Shown here: positions 35,516 to 45,624 of the stretch, one piece after another
How the letters are laid out: each line of letters begins with the position of its first letter
How positions within the stretch are numbered: the first letter of the stretch is position 1
Origin: Kitagawia praeruptora
Taxonomy: Eukaryota; Streptophyta; Magnoliopsida; Apiales; Apiaceae
Length of the DNA: 64,000 bases
Assembly (NCBI GenBank): GCA_037693485.1
Contig: CM075348.1
Coordinates: forward strand, 15,172,501-15,236,500
Direction: 5' to 3'
Notes under the pieces: model-generated
Seen by the model: the letters and a program-made list of their open reading frames with translations, nothing else
Databases searched by the model: none
Told to the model about the DNA's origin: nothing
Program-made: the position numbers and the translations under genes

Positions 35516-36066
35516 AGACCAACTGAAATATAGGTCAAATGAATATTTGATAAATGAAAATTTCATCGAATAATGAAAATAATTTATTTTTGATATTGAT
35601 AAATGAATAATATTGATTAATGAATAAAAGTAACATTTATATTTTATTACATTTTGTTGCTCTGATCAATAATTTAGAAATTAAAATGTATTTTTATTTT
35701 ATTTTAAATTATATTTTATGTACTTGCATTGTATTCTAAATTTTGAATTAAATATTTTAGATGATATTTTGAATTAAGTGCAAATATACAAAATGGACTA
35801 TACTTCTTAAATCTGATGGTATTTATCAGGGGTTAGAATCAAGTGTTGTGATCCTTTTAAACATGGAAACAAAATTTAAATTTCTAACAAACCTGTATCA
35901 CTCAAAATTGTGTAAATCTGATTATGTAATTAGCCTTAAGATTATACAAAATTTTTATCAATCATTCTACAATTAACAGTTCATGAGTACTGGTAACTTA
36001 CCTAAATTAACACACCATTCAAAAAAAAAACTAGCTGTTATTTTCGAAAATCTAAAAGAAGAACAA

Positions 36067-36077
36067 CTATAAATATA
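36067..36077 (+). promoter_or_regulatory. TATA box of LBD gene
   Basis: ACTATAAATAT about 90 bp before the ATG at 36160. Transcription would start near 36100. Confidence 0.6.
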
Positions 36078-36159
36078 ATCAAGATTTTCATAATCTTCTT
36101 CTCCTCATTGTAATCTTTTCTAATAGATTTTAAGTTATCTAATTAAATCTCTGATCAAT

Positions 36160-36851
36160 ATGAATTCAGGTCGTTGTGCAGCTTGCAAGTATCTAAGAAG
36201 AAGATGTCCTATGGATTGTATTTTCTCTCCATATTTTCCTCCAACCAATCCTCATAGATTTTCTTGTGTTCATAGAATCTTTGGTGCTAGCAATGTTGGA
36301 AAAATGCTTCAGGTAACATATAAATATTTCGATGGTTATTACTAATATTAATTACGGAATTTATTTCGCGATGATCAGTAATGGCAAAGATTTAATTCAA
36401 GTTTTTATTTTTAAGAGTGTGTTTTTTAGTGATTGGCTTAATAAATATTTTTTACTAGTTTCATTTTTGCAATGATTGCATTGAAGCACTTGGTATTTTT
36501 AAGAGTATGCAATGACATTTTTTGTTTCAGCAATTGCCGGAACATTTAAGAACAGAGGCTGCAGATACTTTATATTACGAGGCACAATGTAGAATCGAGA
36601 ATCCGGTGTATGGTTGTGTAGGAATCATTACACAATTGCATGAACAAATAAATGATGCGGAGAGGGAATTAGCTAGAGCACGAGCTCAGATAGCCGTTCA
36701 TCGACACGGTCCTCATCCACAGCCACCGCAGCAGCAAGTTCAAGTTGAAGCATCTGAACCTGCAGCTATCACCGACTCGTCGTGGCTTGAACAAAATGAA
36801 TTTGATAGTTCGGCCTTGATGAGCCCGCTTGATTCATCTTGGTTTTTCTAG
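36160..36851 (+). CDS. LOB-domain (LBD/AS2) transcription factor, 157 aa
   Basis: Two exons, 36160-36312 and 36531-36851, joined at GTAAC donor and TTTGTTTCAG acceptor in phase 0. The LOB domain begins at residue 4. The zinc-binding block CAACKYLRRRCPMDC matches C-X2-C-X6-C-X3-C. The GAS block contains CVHRIFGASNVGKML, then PEHLRTEAADTLYYEA and NPVYGCVG, and a leucine-zipper-like LHEQINDAERELARARAQI. These features mark class I LBD proteins, which bind DNA and control organ boundaries or root development. Intron placement after KMLQ is typical of the family. The variable C-terminus is Gln/Pro-rich and ends SPLDSSWFF. It is short for the family but complete. Confidence 0.93.
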
Positions 36852-38729
36852 GAACGAAGAAGTTATCTACTAGCTCTGTTTACTATTTGTTTCTGCATGA
36901 AATTTTATTCTATTTGATTCTTGAATGATTATTACATAATAAATTTAAGTTATGGCCGATACCAATTTTATACTCCCGTCGGGCTTGTTACATTTTTTTT
37001 TGTCAGGCTTGTTACAATTTTTAAATGCTTTGTTTCGTAATAGTTTTGTTATGTTGCAACTTGCTAGGTGACATTAAACCCTATGGATCGGTAATGTTTA
37101 CATGACACAAAGGCATTGCTCAGGTTTGGCTACCACAGACAAAACAAACTGAAGAGCAAAATTTATACCGATTTGTGACAATGTCACCAAATGCAAACTC
37201 AAGATCAGAACAAATCATCCTATTTCAGTAGCAAAAACACAATGCTGTACCAACTTGCATCTGCTGCTAGACTATCGATAAACGGTTAACTTTCAAGCGA
37301 ATCCTGAGCCACTGGAAGATCTTTTCCCCCTACCCAACTCATTGCCGGAAAGTGCAGCACCTTTTTACTTTCCCCATTTGCATTGACTTGGACATTCAGA
37401 CATTGTATACCAGACCTAAAATCTTTCAGCAGGTACTAAATATTTCTTGTACTTGCTTTGCACTAGGCTGAAAAGAAAGTCCGTAAATATGTGCTCATAC
37501 TCGGGCAGTTTCCCACATTCTGGAGACCATTCTAAAACAACAGTATATTAATCCACTAGAAGCAGTCAAGGAAATGGTTAATGGACTGTTATTTTTGACA
37601 ATAGGCATTGCTTAGGAATGTAATTATGTCAATGACATAATAACGATCCCATGTTCCAGGAATTAGCTATGCTTCACCTGTGCAACTCACCTTCGCTATT
37701 AGCTATGACTGCCAACTTCGTTGATTAGTGTTTCGAATAAATACTACTTTGGTAAGATAAACTAAGCAGCTTCTGATATAGCTTTTGGTACTAGACATCT
37801 CGAAAATATAAGATAAATTGGCTAATCAAGATATTACAATATTTGCTCAAATTATGCATAATAGATATGCAAAACTACGTTAGATGATAAGAAATGTAAA
37901 TTAGTTCAGCACATACAAAATCCAAGTAGGTTTTGAACAAATCAGCAGAGGTACAGATAACTTGACATACACGAGATACTCCTAAGTCCTAATAACATCG
38001 CACACAGAAGACAAGAACTGAGCCGCGGGATCCAAGTGTTTTATTATAAATAACTGTAACAAGTGCTGGTGAACACAGTACATAAACTAAGAGGGGTGTA
38101 TTCAATTCAGATTTTAAAGGATTATTTATAATCCATGGATTTTGGTAGATTGATGGTGATTTAATGAACTACATTCATAAGATTTTAATATCCTCAAAGA
38201 TATCATAATTTGATAGTTTGAAAAAACTTCTTGAAAATAACATATATTCATAAGGGATAGCAACTTTCTATTTCGCATTTATAGATCCATTTGTACCACT
38301 AGTTTTCTGATATAAACACTGCACTGTCTATTTGTTCCCTTCAATTCCAGAACACTAGTTTCAAATATATCTTCTGCAATAAAATCTGCTGATTCTATGG
38401 TCAAAACTAGCGAGATAACTCGAATTATGTTTCTACACAAAACTAGTGAAATCCCCATTGCACTAGCATTAATGTACTAAATGGAACTGTTTTTTTTTCA
38501 TCATCAGACTGTTAATCAATCTGGAACTCCAAATTTAAGCAACAACAGAAGAATATGAAAACAATTCAATAAAAGTGCCAAAATTTGCAATACTTTATCT
38601 CGTGCATTACATTAATATGTCAGAATATGCAAAATTAAGAATTATGCAAACAAATCAATTATCATAGTATGTAACAAATCATGAAAATCCTTACTTCCTA
38701 ATTATCCTATATTCATCCAGCCCTGGCTG
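36852..38729. other. Intergenic region
   Basis: No ORF worth reporting. GGGGTGTATTCAATTCAGAT at 38095 looks like one end of a MITE, but I found no matching inverted end. The rest is plain AT-rich sequence and may include the 3' ends of the LBD and NAC transcripts. Confidence 0.5.
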
Positions 38730-39842
38730 CTAGTTAGGATCAGCAAGACACATCTTTTTAGACTGGTACAGGTTCTCCTCATATTCAAATTCTCTTTTAA
38801 GATTCCTGCTACTAATGTCTCGAGATGGCTCTTCTTGTATGTTAGGATCCAAACTTGCCATCAACCATTTTCTCTGCCAATCATCCAGGCCATCCAAACA
38901 GAAATCCAGACCACCTACGTCACCAAAACCGAAACCCTCACCAAAATTGTTCAATTCTTGAAGACCATTGTTATATTGAGCCGCAGCAAATGGTTCACTA
39001 ACATCACTCTTTGTCACAACCATACTCTCTGAAATTAAAGTCCTACTCCCCTCAAGATTAACACCAACACCGCTATCTACCACAGCCAGATTTTGTGCTG
39101 TTGAAGTCCTACTTTCCTCAAGTTTCTCACCAACATTAACACCACTATCTAACACAGTCAAATTTTCCACTTTTACAATGCCAGCTCCCTCCAAATTATT
39201 GGTGTTGTTTTCTTCTTTAATTTGGGCTTCACTACTACTTGAAACATGAATTGCACTTTTGATACCTGGCTTAAGATTAACAGGGCATTCCTTAGAAGAA
39301 TCATAGGTGATTCTGCAAAGAACGATACTACCAGCGGAATTTAAACCCGCAGTATCCCCAATTAAGCTGTACTCATGCATCTTGTACTGTCCAATTTTAC
39401 TCAAATCAATTCCAGCTTCAACAGAATGAATATCATTGATTTGGAACACCAAATACCTCTTCTCTCCAATCACCTTCCCTTCAAAATCTACAATCTGATC
39501 CTGCTTTCCCTTGGCAACCCAAGTGCCACAACCAGCCCTTTTCGAAGTATTTTTCCAAGTACTGCTGTTTGATTTTGATATTTTAGATAACTTAACAAAC
39601 ACAAACATGCACTTTTCAGCTTTTTTAAGACCGGGACATCTAAACCAAGAATCACGATCATTGGTATCAAAAACACGCCATGGATTCAAAGACTCGCCGT
39701 AGACTTCTTTGTCCTTGATCATGTTGCATGGGAGTGTTGTTCCCATAATCCTTGGCTTAAGATAATCAGTAATAAGTTCTCGATCGAAAGGGTGAAACCT
39801 GTATCCCTTTGCATATTTCGGTGTGGCGTTCTCTGCCATCAT
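38730..39842 (-). CDS. NAC-domain transcription factor, 370 aa, intronless
   Basis: Starts MMAENATPKYAKGYRFHPFD and ends at TAG 38732-38730. The N-terminal 180 residues form a divergent NAC domain: GYRFHPFDRELITDYLKPRI (A), KDKEVYGESLNPWRVF (B), DSWFRCPGLKKAEK (C), KRAGCGTWVAKGKQ with the usual W (D), and YKMHEYSL plus VLCRITYD (E). NAC proteins bind DNA and activate or repress genes in stress and development. Divergences include PFDRELI for the usual PTDEELI, and most NAC genes have introns in this domain. The C-terminus is acidic with two near repeats (NLTVLDSGVNV and NLAVVDSGVGV). An intact ORF and a TATA box upstream suggest it is functional. Confidence 0.92.
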   Translation of the reverse strand: MMAENATPKYAKGYRFHPFDRELITDYLKPRIMGTTLPCNMIKDKEVYGESLNPWRVFDTNDRDSWFRCPGLKKAEKCMFVFVKLSKISKSNSSTWKNTSKRAGCGTWVAKGKQDQIVDFEGKVIGEKRYLVFQINDIHSVEAGIDLSKIGQYKMHEYSLIGDTAGLNSAGSIVLCRITYDSSKECPVNLKPGIKSAIHVSSSSEAQIKEENNTNNLEGAGIVKVENLTVLDSGVNVGEKLEESRTSTAQNLAVVDSGVGVNLEGSRTLISESMVVTKSDVSEPFAAAQYNNGLQELNNFGEGFGFGDVGGLDFCLDGLDDWQRKWLMASLDPNIQEEPSRDISSRNLKREFEYEENLYQSKKMCLADPN

Positions 39843-39962
39843 CTTATATTAACCAAACTCAAACCCTTTGAGCTTCTTGTAATAACGACAATAATAAAGT
39901 ATAGATAGAATGGTTAAGAAGAACCTGTGTGGAATGAGTATGTATTCATGGAGGAAGAGCAT

Positions 39963-39973
39963 GTATATATATA
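39963..39973 (-). promoter_or_regulatory. TATA box of NAC gene
   Basis: Reads CTATATATATA on the minus strand, about 120 bp before the ATG at 39842. Confidence 0.6.
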
Positions 39974-41886
39974 GATTATAACATGGGTAAGATTGCTGAA
40001 TTCAAATTAGTTTAGGAAATTGATTGTATTAGTTGCATTCTCAATTCAATTAAGCGTAGGAAATTGATTGTATTAGTCACCTTATATAATCAAAATCCTT
40101 TCAAAATTCAAATTTATTTGTCAATCTATTTTATGGTTTATTTTATTGTTCAACTTTAAAAAATTAATATATTAGGATTTGTTTAAATTAAAAATTTAAA
40201 TGCGTCATCTCCATATTTTACTAGTTGTGAATTCAGTCTCAATCTCTTGTAATTTTGATCCCTAGACCCTAACAGCAGCTTGCATAAGTAGAAAATAATT
40301 TTATTGCTAACTGAACTTGCCATGTTCTAAATAAGGGACCTTTAGTTCTTCCAAGGGTGATGGAGAGAAATGAAGCACTGATGCAAAACTGTTCACTTGG
40401 GAAAAAATCGATTAATAATTGTACACGACTAATGAAAGGTTTCTCAGAAATAAAAGATAAAAAATTAGATAATACACTAGCACATTTGCTCAAACTATAC
40501 ATAAAAAAGAAACAAACTAAATTACATGAATAAATATGCCGAGTAACGGAGAGTGTGTCATATCATATGCATATCATGAAACAATAAAGATATATATAAT
40601 TTAGATTTTCAAAAATACCAATGTTACAATTATTTCTTTTTTAAAAATATGGAGTAATCTCGTATGCAAGTATGCAACTTGAAATGCGGTTCCTACAAAT
40701 TGAAATGGAACTGCTTGCAACCTCACATGCAGCTTTTATCATATTTTTGAATTTTTTTTTCCTCCTTAAGCAGTTGCCAATTCATTATACCGTTGATGAT
40801 ATAGTATATAGCAAACTGCTTGTAACACTGTTATTGTGTACAGGAAAGAACGCGAATGTAAAAACAATACAAACACTCGATCTGTGCAGTCTAAAGAGGA
40901 ATACGAATCAGGGAAGTCAGAAATGAGCTAAAGTGCTGAAGTAGTGAAGTTTAACTCTTTGTATCTGCACAAAGCAGATTCAGAACCAAAGCATTAAAAG
41001 AAGGGAGTTTTGTAGTAACAGTTTTCAACAACATAGGCTAATTCGGTGAAAAAGATAGAAATACATCAGTACAATTGGAGAGAAGAAATTGTCCGCCAGA
41101 AGATTGTAAAATCAACAAACTGGGAATATCAAGGATATATGATAACTCAGAATCACAAATATTCTGGCACAATGTATAGTGCCCTTCGATTCACTGTCAG
41201 AAACCCCTACAAAGCAGGGCACAATCGTAATATAATATCACAAGCTCAAAACACAGAACGTACATATACGAGGAAGAGTGAATAATAAATAATCACACCT
41301 TGAACTCTATTATAACTTGTAAGGACGTCCCACACACAAAATATTGAACCTTAACGCTGCATCTATGTTAAAATATCATAGAAACTATATTAATCTCAGG
41401 CTCTGTAGATTAATTTACACTGCTGAACCAATAGAAATAGTGTGTTTACTGTTTGCACACCGTGACACAAAGAAAGGCTAAGATCAAGGTTGCCAATGTG
41501 CTGATAAAATGATACCACCGAATACCACAATTATCTCAAAGAGTCAATATTGGTCAGCTGCCACAAACATTTTTCGATAGTGGTGATTCTAGAACATGGT
41601 TCAGCTGGTTTTGAGAAATGAAGGGTTGCTTTAAAGATACAAAGGTGACAGATTGGCACACTCACAAAAAACCATATACTCCTATCAATTAGGTATGCTA
41701 ATTAACATTCTACGAAAAACAAAAAAGATATTCCACAATGGCACAATCCCCATTGCATAGGTAAAAGGAACAGAAGTTGTAACGTTGCTAGACTAACAGC
41801 ACAGATAACTGTACTAGCCATTTCAACGAAATTTCCTTTTTAAATAATACATGAACAGTTTGAACAGGTAGAGATAAGTCGACCAA
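39974..41886. other. Intergenic region
   Basis: Only short random ORFs of 61-84 aa. The segment just below 41886 is likely the 3' untranslated part of the PP2-A10-like gene. No TE ends were recognised. Confidence 0.5.
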
Positions 41887-43098
41887 TTAAGCAGGCAAGA
41901 ACGCCCTTGTTCCACCTAGGATATGTAAATACATGGCAACACATATAGTAACAATAACAGATGACTTAGCACCAACATACTGGACAACTTCTAGTCCTCT
42001 TCCAAGGACTTCCTGGTGAAGTACATTAAAACTTCTCCTCAAGCCATCCATGAGTTTTCGCAAGACGAATTCCACAAGAGATCTCACTGTTTCGAAAGTG
42101 ACCCTCCCAGTCATATCAAGCACAAATTTTCTATTGCTTGGGACTGACAGAGTAGATGAAACATTTGTCACCCATGGGTTATTCTGAATATCAAAGAACG
42201 AGGTTTTCTCTTGCATCTTTGCTGAATATCCCGCTTGCCCATAATGCTCACCTGTTTTTCTTGAAGCCCCTGAATCCTCACCAGGAAAAGAGTTTGAATT
42301 TGAGCTAGTCAATACTTGATGAGAAGTTTTCACCAGTGTTTCAACCGCACCATTACAAACAGACACCAAAACATCCCTCATTTGAGTTCGATACTTAGGA
42401 TTAGTTAACGCAGAAAACATATCATCATAAATATTAACACTCGCAGTTCTATCAAGATAAACAGCAACCGCAGTGCTGACAAATGTCTGAATACTATCAG
42501 CCATCACTACTTTACACCTTTCATCACCCAACAAATCCATCCACTTAGACGAATTTAATTTCTGACTCCCATTCAACCCTTCACTACTAGCTTGAAAACC
42601 CAATACCAAATTTCTCGCAAAACTACCAACAACAACCGACACAAACCCTGTTCCAGCTTTCGAAGTCAACTTATCCATAACCCCATCAACAAACCCCGAA
42701 TTCCCACCCACATTCCCACTCTCAGCCCTATACCCCCTTAAAACCCCCAAAGCAACAGCCTCCGAAACCCTACTAACCGACTCCGAAAACTCCTCACTTC
42801 TAGCAATTTTCGACAACTGCTTCAAACTATTCGGAATTTCATCCGAATCGGACCCTAAAAACTCCTTCAAATCCCTAGAAACCACTCCAATCATATCCGA
42901 AGAATCCGAAACCACCTCCAGAATCCTAACTAAACCCCCAACAATCCTAACAAATCTTTCCCTTTTCCTACTCACACACTCCAAGTTATAAACCTTATAA
43001 ACCCCATAACCCGAAACCCCGAAAGCAGCTAAGAGAATCAACCACTTCTTATTCTTTCTTGAAAAATTCAAACTTTTATCCACCAATTGAAGATCCAT
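41887..43098 (-). CDS. PHLOEM PROTEIN 2-LIKE A10-type protein, 403 aa
   Basis: Intronless coding region starting MDLQLVDKSLNFSRKNKKWL and ending at TAA 41889-41887. A hydrophobic stretch at residues 20-37 (LILLAAFGVSGYGVYKVY) behind Lys/Arg residues looks like a membrane anchor. DLKEFLGSDSDEIPNSLKQL and SKIARSEEFSESVSRV follow, the hallmark of proteins annotated as PP2-A10 in plants. A second hydrophobic segment lies at the C-terminus (VIVTICVAMYLHILGG). Despite the name, I see no clear PP2 lectin signature. The function is not established. The length matches relatives I know. Confidence 0.85.
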   Translation of the reverse strand: MDLQLVDKSLNFSRKNKKWLILLAAFGVSGYGVYKVYNLECVSRKRERFVRIVGGLVRILEVVSDSSDMIGVVSRDLKEFLGSDSDEIPNSLKQLSKIARSEEFSESVSRVSEAVALGVLRGYRAESGNVGGNSGFVDGVMDKLTSKAGTGFVSVVVGSFARNLVLGFQASSEGLNGSQKLNSSKWMDLLGDERCKVVMADSIQTFVSTAVAVYLDRTASVNIYDDMFSALTNPKYRTQMRDVLVSVCNGAVETLVKTSHQVLTSSNSNSFPGEDSGASRKTGEHYGQAGYSAKMQEKTSFFDIQNNPWVTNVSSTLSVPSNRKFVLDMTGRVTFETVRSLVEFVLRKLMDGLRRSFNVLHQEVLGRGLEVVQYVGAKSSVIVTICVAMYLHILGGTRAFLPA

Positions 43099-43316
43099 TC
43101 AAGGAATTACACTAATTTACACAGAACCCTAGAGCTAAAATTACAAACCCTAGGGTTCTAAGCTTGAAATTGGGGGGGTTTTAAATGATCAGCTTTGGAA
43201 TTAAAGATTGGATATGCGTTTTAGTTTTGCGAATTTCGAGGAATCAAGAATTTGAAATAAATAACGTTTACATATAAATAAAAATTAAAAATAGAAATAC
43301 AATCTATATGCGTGAT

Positions 43317-43323
<7 letters not shown>

Positions 43324-43360
<37 letters not shown>
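43324..43360. repeat. (AG)18 microsatellite upstream of PP2-A10-like gene
   Basis: An uninterrupted AG run of about 37 bp, read as CT on the gene strand. A possible 5'-UTR donor CAG|GTTATC lies just beside it, so the tract may be at the start of a leader intron. Confidence 0.85.
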
Positions 43361-43365
<5 letters not shown>

Positions 43366-43846
43366 TGAGTAATGGGAAGTGATGACAAAACGGAGGAGGA
43401 GATACTATTTTGCAAGTTGATGATTTTATATGGTCGTTGACGGTTTTAATTGTGTGTGTATACTATTTATAGGTGCATAAATAGATTCTTTTTTAATTTT
43501 TATATACTTTTCATTTTAGTTTTTTTTTTTCGCTAATTCTTTTCATTTTAGTTTATTTTCGATGAAATCGAGGTAGCAAAAAATGAATTAAATCCAAAAA
43601 AAAGATAATAAGAGGAAACGTAGAGAAAATAAAGAAATTGAGCGGTTATTTAGGGTGAAAAACCAGAATACCCACATTTTAATTCAGGATGCCCAAAATA
43701 CACAGCGCTGCAAACGTCCGCCCAAAATACCCACCGACCACGCAACACACAAATGCGTACAGGGGCTACGCATTCTGGTATTGCGTGGTTTCTCTATACG
43801 CATGTGGTAATGGCGTGCAGTGTGTAAACTTCATTTATACATTTGT

Positions 43847-43928
43847 GAACAGTAACCCCGTATACGCATGTTGGACATGCGTGTTAGACGATACGCATGT
43901 CAAACATGCGTATACGAGGTTACTGTTC
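43847..43928. repeat. Long hairpin, ~35-bp arms
   Basis: Arm 43847-43882 starts GAACAGTAACC; the complementary arm ends GGTTACTGTTC at 43928. Few mismatches were seen and a short spacer lies near 43885. Confidence 0.85.
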
Positions 43929-44317
43929 ATCGTCTCCAACAGCAGCAACGGAGGCGATTCACGACGAACTTTTGACCACAACTTCCGTCCTTTTCAGGCA
44001 TATATCAATTGCATCCTATACACCAAAAAGATCGCCTTACTCTCCTCTACACACCTATGTTCTTAGATTTTTGTTTTTTTTGCCGGAATCGAAACCCCCA
44101 AAACCAAGCCTCGTTTTCCGATTAGCTCTTCGGCAAGCCTAAACACGCCCCTGCGGGGCCAAATCTCGACAAATGAATCGGGAAAAATGTAGAGCAAGGT
44201 CTGGGAATCATTATTATGTCCTCAAACTGACTGGAAGTGGCTTGTTATGTCATAATGGGTAGTGGCGATTTCAATCGCGATTTTTCTCTCACCTGAGCTC
44301 CAGAGCTGAATGTGAAA

Positions 44318-44341
44318 CAATGACGTCATATGACGTCATTG
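44318..44341. repeat. Perfect 24-bp palindrome with two TGACGTCA sites
   Basis: Arms meet at 44329/44330. Each half holds TGACGTCA, the core bound by plant TGA-type and other bZIP factors. Confidence 0.85.
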
Positions 44342-44781
44342 CGCATTCCTAGAATGCGTGACTTGAGATACGCATTCCTGGAATGCGTATCCCAGGCCGC
44401 GCATTCTCATGATGCGTAATCCGTGGTCAAAAAGGGCGGATGTCAGCGCCAAACAGTATTTTGGGTAGTTGGTTCCCAAAAATTGTGTATTTTGGGCAAT
44501 TTCTCGTTATTTACGATTACCAGAATATATATTTATTTTATTATCAACAAGTTACACGAGGAGATACTTTATATAACGAACTAGTTGATTTTATCAAATC
44601 TTTCAATTTGATAATTTTTTGAAAAGAAGTTCCTAGAAAGCAAAATTATTTTTTCGAAAAAATAATACAGTATTTATTTATTTATTACTACTTTTTTAGT
44701 AGCCCGAATTTGACTTGTATGAGTTGCCAATAGGTCAAATGCTATTCATAGTAAATTATTTGGACGGCTTGAAGAATAGTA

Positions 44782-45032
44782 CTCCCTCCGTTTCTTATTT
44801 CTTTTCCTGTTAATCATTATCACGCTTGCCAATGCACACTTTTGATCGTTAATATCTTTAATTTCGTTTTAGTACTAAATATAAAAACTTCACTGTATTA
44901 AAGTACTCACAAATACGAATCCAACAAGATCACATATTTTGTCTTATAAATTATGCATAAATTAGTAATCAATCGCTTACGATGAACAGTGTAAAAAGTC
45001 AAAACAGGAAAAGAAAAAAGATACGGAGGGAG
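44782..45032. mobile_element. Stowaway-type (Tc1/mariner) MITE, copy 1
   Basis: 251 bp, CTCCCTCCGT...ACGGAGGGAG, flanked by TA on both sides. The interior is closely similar to 46672-46930. Confidence 0.92.
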
Positions 45033-45624
45033 TATCATGCTACTGCATTATGCTAAAAATATCCCCCATCAAAATCATAAATGCTTTCTTTCTGTAGGTA
45101 CACGTACCAATCAACCTAAGAAAATACAAAGGAAAGTGTGAAGAAACTTTCTTTCCATTTCATCAACTGTTCTGTACATACAAACAGGGGAAAAAGGCGC
45201 TGTTACAGGCACCAACTGCTCCACAAATCCATTTAACTTATGATGTATACTTGCGTATGGTGTGCTATCAAAAAACAATAGGTAAAATGAATCTGGGACA
45301 TTACCAAAATTTCACCAACTATTCCAAACTTGAAAAAAATAATTTAATTTCGTATCCACCCCTTGTCATCGGGAACAATGAAGATTAACCTGCACACCGC
45401 CAAGACAAGCTTGCGTCTCGTCCTGCCAAAGATTGAAGAGAGCATTTTCAGTGAAAACTTGAGCTTTTTTAACATCATGCAAGAATGCTCGTTATATTAC
45501 AGTGTGCGCATACACTGAGCATCCAGGTTTTGCCCGTGTTTCCACTTGGTCCTGATCGTGTTATTCAGAACTGCGTGTTGGACACTTCCAAAAATCAATA
45601 GCTTCAACAGGGATGAAGCTAATT

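Larger units (their letters stand above)
34827..36159. other. Intergenic region between divergent genes
   Basis: Holds the shared upstream region of the DUF2045 gene (minus) and LBD gene (plus). At 35155-35305 is an AT-rich segment with AATAAGTTG repeats ending CCAAACACCCC, resembling a decayed MITE. The hAT MITE at 35336-35515 is listed separately. No ORF of note. Confidence 0.6.
43640..44515. mobile_element. Foldback-like element rich in ATGCGTA palindromes
   Basis: GCCCAAAATACACA occurs near the left end (about 43691) and, inverted, near the right end (about 44480); CGCCCAAAATACCC at 43725 has an inverted match near 44455. Inside are many palindromes: 43752-43774, 43847-43928, 44318-44341, 44342-44358, 44368-44390 and 44399-44418. 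Target duplications were not found, so the exact ends are open. ORFs of 125 and 81 aa overlap the palindromes and look non-genic. Confidence 0.55.

Noticed and set aside
38093..38240. A complete MITE starting GGGGTGTATTCAATT
   Set aside because: Only one terminus was seen; no inverted partner or target duplication could be found.
43689..44142. Plus-strand ORFs of 125 and 81 aa
   Set aside because: They are produced by the palindromic repeats of the foldback element (Tyr-Ala-Cys words from TACGCATG) rather than by a gene.
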